From contig CAVSRD010000005.1 in NCBI GenBank assembly GCA_963730315.1, positions 310,001 to 374,000 of the forward strand: a stretch of DNA of 64,000 nt. Direction: 5' to 3'. Shown here in pieces: positions 17,298 through 24,012 of this stretch (position 1 is the stretch's first letter; each line of letters begins with the position of its first letter). A program made the translations under genes and the position numbers. The notes below the pieces were generated by a model, which was not told the DNA's origin, did not search any database, and was given only the letters and a program-made list of their open reading frames with translations. This DNA comes from VRUE01 sp963730315. GTDB taxonomy: Bacteria > Actinomycetota > Thermoleophilia > Solirubrobacterales > 70-9.

Positions 17298-18596
17298 CTA
17301 GCGGGGCAGCGCCGCGCCGGTGCCCGTCCGGCGAAACTCGGCCAGCGTCTCCTCCATCGCCTCGATCTCGCAGGCGACCATCTCCGGCCAGGGCTTGTCG
17401 GGGTGCTCGTCGAGCGTCTTGTAGCCGTTGCCGCTGATGATCGCGACGACCGTGTCGTCGGGGCCGAGCTTGCCCTCGTTCGCCAGCTTGATCGTCGCGG
17501 CGACCGTCGTGCCGCCAGCCGGCTCGGTGAGGATGCCCTCGGTGGCGCCGAGCAGGTCGAGCGCCTCGAAGATCTCCGGGTCGGTCGCCGTGGCGGCGGA
17601 GCCGCCCCGCGACGTCACCGCGTCGACCACCAGCGGCCCGTCGCCGGGCGCGCCGATCGCCAGCGAGTGGGCCGCGGTGTGCGGCGTCTGCGCCTCGATC
17701 TCGCCGCTGCCGTCGAGCACCGCGGCGGCGATCGGCCCGCAGCCCTCCGGCTGGGCGATGTGGATCTTGGTCGCCGCGGTCTCCGCCATCCCGACCGTCT
17801 CCATCTCCCGCAGCCCCTTGTGGACGCGCGAGGAGAGCGTGCCGCCGGCCGCGGGGATGACGAAGTGGTCGGGCGAGGCCCAGTCGAGCTGCTCGACCAC
17901 CTCGAAGGCCGCGGTCTTCGCCCCCTCGGCGTAGAACGGCCGCAGGGTGATGTTGGCGAACTGGATCCCGGTCGCCAGCGCCAGCTCGCGGCAGGCGCGG
18001 TTCGCTTCGTCGTAGTTGCCGTCGAGCTGGATTACCGCGGCGCCCAGCGCCCGGCAAGCGCGCGCCTTGCCCGGCTCGAGGTTGCTGGGATAGAAGACGT
18101 AGGCGAGGACCCCGGCCTTGGCCGCCATCGAGGAGACCGCGGTGCCGACGTTGCCGGTCGAGACGCAGCCGATCTCCTCCTTGCCCAGCTCGAGCAGCCG
18201 GGCGATGGCCATCGAGACGACGCGGTCCTTGTAGGAGAGGCTGGGACGCTGGGTGCTGTCGTCCTTCAGGTAGAGCTTTCGAAGGCCCAGCTCGGCCCCG
18301 AGCCGGTCGGCGTGGATCAGCGGCGTGCGTCCGCTGTAGCGGCCGACCAGCGCCGGGGCGCGCGCGTCGACGATCGGCAGCAGCTCCTCGAAGCGCCAGA
18401 TGTTGAGCTCACGCTCGCCGATCGGTCGCTTGGCGATGCGCTCCTTCGCCAGCTCGTAGTCGTAGTCGATGTCGAGCGTCTTGCCGCAGCCGAGGCACCT
18501 GAAGGTGGTATCAAGAAGGGGCAGCCGAAGCCGGCAATCGTGGCAGACCAGCTCCGTCGCGCAGGAGCGGGTGCGCTGGTCGGCCGAGAGGCTCAT
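17298..18596 (-). CDS. thrC: threonine synthase
   Basis: PLP-dependent conversion of O-phosphohomoserine to threonine. The 432-residue protein has an N-terminal zinc-ribbon-like stretch (CHDC at 18-21 and CLGC at 34-37), the PLP lysine in SLSYKDRV near 120, the phosphate-binding glycine loop STGNVGTAVS near 145 and the C-terminal GGTT/SGNGYK blocks. The zinc-ribbon form is common in actinobacterial and archaeal paralogues, so a related PLP lyase is a minor alternative. Its promoter and a structured leader of about 90 nt lie in the 120 bp after the LeuRS-like gene, so it appears to have its own transcription start. Confidence 0.88.
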   Translation of the reverse strand: MSLSADQRTRSCATELVCHDCRLRLPLLDTTFRCLGCGKTLDIDYDYELAKERIAKRPIGERELNIWRFEELLPIVDARAPALVGRYSGRTPLIHADRLGAELGLRKLYLKDDSTQRPSLSYKDRVVSMAIARLLELGKEEIGCVSTGNVGTAVSSMAAKAGVLAYVFYPSNLEPGKARACRALGAAVIQLDGNYDEANRACRELALATGIQFANITLRPFYAEGAKTAAFEVVEQLDWASPDHFVIPAAGGTLSSRVHKGLREMETVGMAETAATKIHIAQPEGCGPIAAAVLDGSGEIEAQTPHTAAHSLAIGAPGDGPLVVDAVTSRGGSAATATDPEIFEALDLLGATEGILTEPAGGTTVAATIKLANEGKLGPDDTVVAIISGNGYKTLDEHPDKPWPEMVACEIEAMEETLAEFRRTGTGAALPR

Positions 18597-18616
18597 CGCC
18601 CCTCAATGCCTCCGGC

Positions 18617-18645
18617 TCGCGAGGGCAGGCCTCCGGCCTTCGCGA
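18617..18645 (-). promoter_or_regulatory. hairpin in the thrC leader
   Basis: In the transcribed leader of thrC an AGGCC/GGCCT stem with a 3-nt loop (18627-18639) is flanked on both sides by TCGCGA (18617-18622 and 18640-18645), which can extend the stem past a 4-nt bulge. It ends about 20 nt before the start codon, so it could sequester the ribosome site. No riboswitch class or leader peptide is recognised; a regulatory role is inference. Confidence 0.4.
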
Positions 18646-18691
18646 ATCGCCTCCTGCGCTTTCCGTGCTGGCGCCTGATCATGAGCCGCGG

Positions 18692-18720
18692 TGTATAGCA
18701 GATGCCTGGATATCGATCAA
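18692..18720 (-). promoter_or_regulatory. putative sigma-70-type promoter of thrC
   Basis: On the minus strand TTGATC (18720-18715) and TATACA (18697-18692) are separated by exactly 17 bp, close to the TTGACA/TATAAT consensus and unusual in this GC-rich sequence. The -35 box overlaps the stop codon of the LeuRS-like gene; transcription would begin near 18685 and give a leader of about 90 nt before thrC. Confidence 0.6.
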
Positions 18721-20918
18721 TTTTTGCTGCTCATTGCCAGCGGGACCTCTTCCCCCTGTGAGGGGAATCCTAGCGATGTATCCCGTCCAAGCGCGATCAG
18801 CAGCTCCTCGGCGAGGTGGGGGGCGAAGGGCGCCAGCACGCGAGCCAGCAGGGCGAGCGCCTCGAGCAGAGCCTCGAAGTCGGGGGGGCTGAGCGCTCCG
18901 CGGCGCTTCACGATCCGCTTCTCGTAGTCCTGGATCCGCTCGAACAGGCGGGTCACGTTGCGCACCGCCTTATGCATCTGGAGCTGCTCGAGGTCGGCGG
19001 TGATCCGCCCCACCCCGTTGTCGCACCATTTGCCCAGCCGCTCTCGGATGAAGGCGGTGTCGGCGGCGGCCTCGGCGTCCTCCGGCGCCGCGGCGGCGGC
19101 CGCGATCCGGTCGTGCGTGTATACCCAGAGGCCGTTCAGGAAGCGTGAGGCGAAGCGCAGCGCGCCCTCGTTCCAGTTCAGGGTCTTGGCCGGGCCGGCG
19201 GCGTAGAGGACGGCCAGCCGCACCGTGTCGGCCCCGTGCTCGGCGACCAGCTCGTCGGGATCGACGACGTTGCCGAGGTGCTTGCTCATCTTGCGGCCGT
19301 CGGCGATCACCATCTCGTGGAAGAGGCAACCGGCGAAGGGCTCGCCGTCGGGCAGGAAGGAGAAGGGGCCGATGTCGCGCAGCGCCTTGGTCACCACCCG
19401 CTGGTCGAAGACGAAGCCGCCGCTGTCGTTGCCCGCGACGAGGCGCTCGGAGGGCAGCCAGCGCCTCAGGTCGGGATGGCTGAACATCTCCGTGGCGCGA
19501 TCCTCGGGTGGCACCGCGGCCGGGACCCAGAGCCAGAGGGCATCGAAGTGGCAGTCGAGGGTGTCGGTCTCGCGCCGCGCGGCGCCTCCGCAGCGCGGGC
19601 AGGGCGCCTCGAGGAAGTCAGCTCGCTCGGCCAGCGGGTTGCCCTCGCCGGTCGGCTCGACGTCGCGCGGCAGCCGCACCGGCAGCTCCTCGGCCGAAAC
19701 CGGCACCACCCCGCACTCCTCGCAGTGGACGACCGGAATCGGCGTGCCCCAGTAGCGCTGGCGGGAGATCGAGAAGTCGTAGGCCCGGTAGCGGGTCGCC
19801 TCGCGGGTTCCCGAGACCTCGGCCGCGCCGGCGCCGCCCCCCGCGCCCTCGGCCCGCGGCATCCGCGCCGCGATCGCCTCGTCGGCCTCGTCGACTTCGG
19901 GGATGCCGAGCGCCGCGGTCGGCCCGTAGCGAGCGTCGACGAGCGGCGAGACGAACACCGGCAGCTCACCCCCGGCCGGGCCGGCAACCGAGGCGCCGGT
20001 GTCGATCAGCGGCACCGCCGCGGCGTCGCGGGCGCTGCGCTCCCAGCCACCGGAGCGCAGCTCCTCGAGCCGCTCGGCGACCGCGGCGTCGGCCGCCCAC
20101 AGCTCGACCTCGGGATGGCGGGGCGAGAGCAGCACGAAGCGCGCCGCGGCCAGCGATCCGCGGTGCGGGCTGAACGCCGTAAGAGCAAGGCCCTGAGAGC
20201 CCTGGAGGTCGACCTCGACGCCGTCGGTGCGACCGAGGATGTAGCGCTGGGTCTTCAGCGACAGCTCGTCCCAGTTCGCCAGCCGGTCGAGGTTGCGGTC
20301 GTTCTCATCGAGGTAGGGGGAGAGCCGCAGGAACCAGGTCGGGCGGCGGATCAGCCGCACCGGCTCGTGGCAGCGCCAGCAGCGCCCGTCCTCGACCTGC
20401 AGCGCAGCGAGCGTCGTCTGGCAGGTATCGCACCAATCGACCGTGGCGTCGTCGCGGTAGATCAGCCCCGCCTCATGCAGGGTGATGAACAGCCATTGCG
20501 ACCAGCGGTACTGATCCTCGTCGGAGCTGTAGAAAGCCCGCCCGTAGTCGAAGGAGAAGCCGAGCCGCTTCATCTGGACCAGCATCCGCTCCCCGCATCG
20601 CTCGACCCAGTCGGCGGGCCGCACGCCGCGCTCGATCGCCGCCATCTCGGCCGGCAGGCCGAACGCGTCGAAGCCGAACCCGAAGAGGACCGCGTCGCCT
20701 CGGGCACGCCGGAAGCGCGCGTAGGCATCGCCGATCGCGTAGTCGCGAACGTGGCCCATGTGGAGGTTGCCGGAGGTGAACGGGCTGGACGGCTTCACGT
20801 AGACCGCGGCCTGTCCCTCGGCCGGCTGCGGCGTCACGAAGGCGCCACGCTCGGCCCAGGCGGCTTGCCGGCCCGCCTCGACCTTCCCCGCGTCGTAGCT
20901 GGGCGTCTCGCTGCTCAT
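18717..20918 (-). CDS. LeuRS-like class I aminoacyl-tRNA synthetase, divergent paralogue
   Basis: A 733-residue class I synthetase core related to leucyl-tRNA synthetase: HMGH at 53-56, GFDAFGLPAE at 82-91, zinc-ligand pairs C163/C166 and C180/C183, and KMSKH at 543-547. It departs from true LeuRS in several places. The CP1 editing domain (about 235-375) has lost the threonine-rich TTRPDT loop (SPHRGS at 250-255) and the HDERD-type aspartate motif. The GGxEHAxxHLLY-like active-site segment reads AGNDSGGFVFDQR (495-507). The C-terminal tRNA-binding domain is absent; the protein stops soon after the anticodon helical bundle. It is therefore probably not the housekeeping LeuRS. ATG 20918 chosen over an upstream extension. 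Followed by thrC. Confidence 0.82.
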   Translation of the reverse strand: MSSETPSYDAGKVEAGRQAAWAERGAFVTPQPAEGQAAVYVKPSSPFTSGNLHMGHVRDYAIGDAYARFRRARGDAVLFGFGFDAFGLPAEMAAIERGVRPADWVERCGERMLVQMKRLGFSFDYGRAFYSSDEDQYRWSQWLFITLHEAGLIYRDDATVDWCDTCQTTLAALQVEDGRCWRCHEPVRLIRRPTWFLRLSPYLDENDRNLDRLANWDELSLKTQRYILGRTDGVEVDLQGSQGLALTAFSPHRGSLAAARFVLLSPRHPEVELWAADAAVAERLEELRSGGWERSARDAAAVPLIDTGASVAGPAGGELPVFVSPLVDARYGPTAALGIPEVDEADEAIAARMPRAEGAGGGAGAAEVSGTREATRYRAYDFSISRQRYWGTPIPVVHCEECGVVPVSAEELPVRLPRDVEPTGEGNPLAERADFLEAPCPRCGGAARRETDTLDCHFDALWLWVPAAVPPEDRATEMFSHPDLRRWLPSERLVAGNDSGGFVFDQRVVTKALRDIGPFSFLPDGEPFAGCLFHEMVIADGRKMSKHLGNVVDPDELVAEHGADTVRLAVLYAAGPAKTLNWNEGALRFASRFLNGLWVYTHDRIAAAAAAPEDAEAAADTAFIRERLGKWCDNGVGRITADLEQLQMHKAVRNVTRLFERIQDYEKRIVKRRGALSPPDFEALLEALALLARVLAPFAPHLAEELLIALGRDTSLGFPSQGEEVPLAMSSKN

Positions 20919-21016
20919 CGACCCGCATAGTGCCACGGACCGTTGACCGCCGGGCCGCGGGGACCTATCCTGGAAACACAATACTCAGGTGCCTTCGAAG
21001 CGGTGGAGAGGCACCA

Positions 21017-21406
21017 ATGTGTCGTGGAAGTGTGAAAAGAATGAAGAAGTCTGTGGATGGGGGGTGTTCGGCGCCTTCGCTGTCCGGGCGCGGGCCTAGC
21101 TTCGATTGCCGACCGAGTCGCCGCGCTGCCGGGGCGCCGCTCGAGAATCGGATAGCAACCGGGCTGGAGGCAGTGATCGAGATTGCCGAGGCCGATCCCG
21201 CCGCCGCCCGGTCGGCGCTGTGCGGCCTGCGCAGCGACCCCCGTGCCCTGGCCCGCGTCGAGACCTGCCTGGACGGCGACGCCGACCAGGCAACGCTCAG
21301 GCTCGGCGCCGCGATCCAGCTCGCCCTCTCGGAGCTGTCCTCGGCGAATCCGGATCTGCGCGGTCGCCGGTCCGAGCTGACCCGGTGGTTGGAAGGGCGG
21401 TGGTGA
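21017..21406 (+). CDS. hypothetical protein, helical C-terminal half
   Basis: A 129-residue frame starting at ATG 21017, 7 nt after GGAGAG. The first 40 residues are Arg/Ser-rich and unremarkable; residues about 45-129 look like a genuine helical domain with regular Leu/Ala/Ile spacing and acidic turns (LEAVIEIAEADPAAARSAL, then RLGAAIQLALSEL). No family is recognised. It is divergent from the LeuRS-like gene and convergent with gtrA. A longer frame begins at 20930 but lacks a ribosome site. Confidence 0.5.
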   Translation: MCRGSVKRMKKSVDGGCSAPSLSGRGPSFDCRPSRRAAGAPLENRIATGLEAVIEIAEADPAAARSALCGLRSDPRALARVETCLDGDADQATLRLGAAIQLALSELSSANPDLRGRRSELTRWLEGRW

Positions 21407-21418
21407 GCGGGGGCTCGC

Positions 21419-21850
21419 TCAGTTGGCGAAGGTCCAGAGCTTGTTGCCGAGGAAGTTGAAGGGCATCGCCACCGCAACGGAGATGGCCTGGGCCGGAAGA
21501 TCGCCCAGCTTTGCGGCCGAGATCAGCACTTCGAGCACGATCAGATTGATCGCCAGCGCCGCGACGCTGACCGCGAAGAAGCGTGCCGCCTGGAAGGCGG
21601 GGTGGTCCTCGCCCGGACCGAACGTCCAGTAGCGGTTCCAGAGGAAGTTGTTGAAGACGGCGACGCAGAAGGCACCGACCGCGGCGGGCGCATGATGCAC
21701 GCCGAGGCTTCCGGTGAGCAGGGCGAACACGGCGATGTTGATCAGGTAGCCCGAGCCGCCGACGAGGCCGAACTTGAGCAGCTGCACCCAGCTCGCCGGT
21801 CTGCGAGCGGCGGCGCCGATCCTGTATGCGAGTCCGGTGGCCGGGGTCAT
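21419..21850 (-). CDS. GtrA-like membrane protein
   Basis: A 143-residue GtrA-family protein with four predicted membrane helices at about 25-45, 55-75, 88-108 and 117-135. The conserved aromatic/Asn motifs NNFLWNRYWTF (66-76) and NFLGNKLWTF (132-141) follow helices two and four. GtrA proteins are thought to move or position polyprenyl-linked sugars for cell-surface glycosylation. Its neighbourhood with a GT39-type glycosyltransferase 0.7 kb away agrees with a surface-glycan role, though the two are separated by a lipoprotein gene on the other strand. Confidence 0.88.
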   Translation of the reverse strand: MTPATGLAYRIGAAARRPASWVQLLKFGLVGGSGYLINIAVFALLTGSLGVHHAPAAVGAFCVAVFNNFLWNRYWTFGPGEDHPAFQAARFFAVSVAALAINLIVLEVLISAAKLGDLPAQAISVAVAMPFNFLGNKLWTFAN

Positions 21851-21895
21851 CTCTGCCAGAGGCTATGCATCGAGGGCACGTAATGTTCCGCCGCG

Positions 21896-22531
21896 ATGCA
21901 ACGCGAAGCGGGCATTTTTGCAGCCCTGGCGGCGGTGGTGGCAATCGCCGCCTGCACGGCCGTGCTCAACGGCTGCGGAGGCGACGCCGGGAGAGGGCAG
22001 CGCAGGGCCCTGCCGGGGGAACCGAGCGTCGAGGTGATCTCGCCGCGCAACGGCGCCCGCCAGACAAGCCGCGCGGTGGTGGTCAAGGTGAAGGTGCGGA
22101 ACTTCCAGCTCGCGCCGCGTCACTTCGGCGGGCAGCCGCAGCTCGGTGAGGGGCATATCCGCTTCGCGCTCAACCGGGTTCCCGACTGCGTCGACCCCGC
22201 AAAGCTGCGGCGCGCGGAGACAAGCCCAGTCGGAAGAGGGCGCCTGGTCGGCGCCTCCTTCGACTTCCCGCGCTACTCCGGACCCAACGGGGTGCTCGCC
22301 GAGCGAATCGGCTCCAGCGGCGGCTACTCGCCCGCCACCCGGCCGGAGATCTACTACCACGAACTGCCGGCGGGCTTCTACCGGCTGGTGATCACGCTGG
22401 CGCTCAACAACGGTGCGACCACCCCCTACCACGCGGTGACGAACTTCCAGATCCTCCCCCGCCCCGGCCACGAGCCGCTGCCGTGCAGCGGCGGCAAGGT
22501 CTCGAGCGCCAAGGCGGCTGCCTTCGACTAG
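21896..22531 (+). CDS. predicted secreted lipoprotein, unknown function
   Basis: A 211-residue protein with a lipoprotein signal: short charged start, hydrophobic segment 7-23 and lipobox LNGC with the modified cysteine at 27. The mature part begins with an Ig/bacterial-surface-like stretch (SVEVISPRNGARQTSRAVVVKVKVRNF) and contains two cysteines (C68 and C199), suggesting a beta-sandwich-like exported domain (inference). It is divergent from gtrA and its stop overlaps the stop of the convergent GT39 gene by 4 bp. Confidence 0.72.
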   Translation: MQREAGIFAALAAVVAIAACTAVLNGCGGDAGRGQRRALPGEPSVEVISPRNGARQTSRAVVVKVKVRNFQLAPRHFGGQPQLGEGHIRFALNRVPDCVDPAKLRRAETSPVGRGRLVGASFDFPRYSGPNGVLAERIGSSGGYSPATRPEIYYHELPAGFYRLVITLALNNGATTPYHAVTNFQILPRPGHEPLPCSGGKVSSAKAAAFD

Positions 22532-24012
22532 GGCCTCCCCGTGGCAGCGGCGGGCAGACCATCGATGATGACCGCATCGCTGCCGAAGCCGGTCGGCAGC
22601 TCGCGAAGCACCCGAAAGGGCACCTCGCGGGTGCTCCGCGACGTGTAGCGGATCAGCGTCAGCCGCTCCAGCCGGATCCGTTCGACCTGATGGAAGGTCC
22701 GCGGCAACCTGACCAGCTGCCTTTTCGCGACCGGCTTGCCGACCACGTCGATCTCGCGGAGCGGGATGACCCCGCTGTAGACGCGCCCGGAATCGTCGTG
22801 GAGATAGAAGCGCAGCGGATCCCCCGCCAGCTTCCAGCTGACGACCGCCCGCGGCACGGACGGCGGGCCGAGAATTTCGGCGACCTCGCGGAAGTCGGGG
22901 CGCTGCAAGTTGGGGGTGCGGGCGACGTAGACGGCGAAGCCCAGCCAGTAGGCGCAAAGGAGGGTCGCGCAGGCGAGGCCGACGCGGCGCGCCCCGCGCG
23001 CCGCGAAGCCGATCGCCACGACGATTGCCAGCGGAACCAGGGCGGGCAGCAGGTTGCGCTCGACCACGTAGTCCTTACCGGCCAGCGCCGCGACGAATGC
23101 GAGCAGCGCGACCCCCAACCCGACCGCGAGCGGCCCCACCGCGCCCCGCCTCTCCCGCCCGGAGCCGCGCAGCACGAGCAGCAGCAGCGCCAGGCCGACC
23201 AGCGTTGCCGGGATCAGCGCATAGCGCACGCGGGGCGGCTCGGCGATCACGTGGCCGGTCTCGCCCGCCAGGAAGGTGATGCCGGTCTGCAGGAGACGGC
23301 CGAAGAGCGGCGTGCCGTCGATCCAGCCGATGTGGCGGGGGTTGACCTGAGCGGCGATCAGCGGCAGCAGCGCCAGGCCGACCAGGCCGACACCCGCGAC
23401 CGCGGGAAGGACGGCGCGCCACCTGGAGCGCAGCGCGATCAGCAGCCAGGCGGCCTCGGGCGCGACCGCGAACGCGGCGAAGTAATGGCTGCAGAGGGCG
23501 CCGGCCGAGGCGAGCGCCCAGAACGCCAGGTCGCTCGTTGCGCGGGTGCGCAGGGCACGCAGCAGGAAGAGCAGCGAGACGGCGACGAGCAGGACCAGCA
23601 GGGCGTAGGAGCGCGCCTCCTGCGAGTACCAGATCAGCATCGGGTTGACGGCGACGATCGCCGCGGCGATCAGCCCGGCGCGCACGCTCGCCGCCTCGCG
23701 GGCGCCCAGGAAGGCGACCGGCACGGTGGCGGCCCCGAGCAGCGCCGAGAGCGAGCGCATCCCCACCTCGCCGGTGCCGAACGCCTTCGCCCAGCCCCAG
23801 GCGAGCACGTAGTAGAGAGGTGGGTTCGACTCGCTGTGCTTCACCGCGCGCATCATCTCGGCGAAGCTGCCCGGGATCACCCGCCCGACGGTGATCACCT
23901 CGTCGTGGTGGTAGCTCTGCACCCCGAGGCTGGCGAAGCGGACCGCCAGTCCGAGCGCGACCAGTCCGCCGAGCGCCCAGAGCACCGCCGCCTTGGAACG
24001 GCGGTCGCTCAC
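22528..24012 (-). CDS. GT39/ArnT-type polyprenyl-sugar glycosyltransferase
   Basis: A 494-residue membrane protein of the GT-C superfamily (GT39/PMT, ArnT-like). The first extracytoplasmic loop carries the acidic HHDE motif at 35-38, expected for the catalytic/metal-binding aspartate-glutamate of these lipid-linked-sugar transferases, and SNPPLYY follows near 70. About ten membrane helices then alternate with a C-terminal periplasmic domain (from about 385). Likely donor is a polyprenyl-phospho-mannose-type sugar (inference). GTG 24012 overlaps the stop of the GH92 gene (GTGA), so glycosidase and glycosyltransferase are translationally coupled. Confidence 0.82.
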   Translation of the reverse strand: MSDRRSKAAVLWALGGLVALGLAVRFASLGVQSYHHDEVITVGRVIPGSFAEMMRAVKHSESNPPLYYVLAWGWAKAFGTGEVGMRSLSALLGAATVPVAFLGAREAASVRAGLIAAAIVAVNPMLIWYSQEARSYALLVLLVAVSLLFLLRALRTRATSDLAFWALASAGALCSHYFAAFAVAPEAAWLLIALRSRWRAVLPAVAGVGLVGLALLPLIAAQVNPRHIGWIDGTPLFGRLLQTGITFLAGETGHVIAEPPRVRYALIPATLVGLALLLLVLRGSGRERRGAVGPLAVGLGVALLAFVAALAGKDYVVERNLLPALVPLAIVVAIGFAARGARRVGLACATLLCAYWLGFAVYVARTPNLQRPDFREVAEILGPPSVPRAVVSWKLAGDPLRFYLHDDSGRVYSGVIPLREIDVVGKPVAKRQLVRLPRTFHQVERIRLERLTLIRYTSRSTREVPFRVLRELPTGFGSDAVIIDGLPAAATGRP

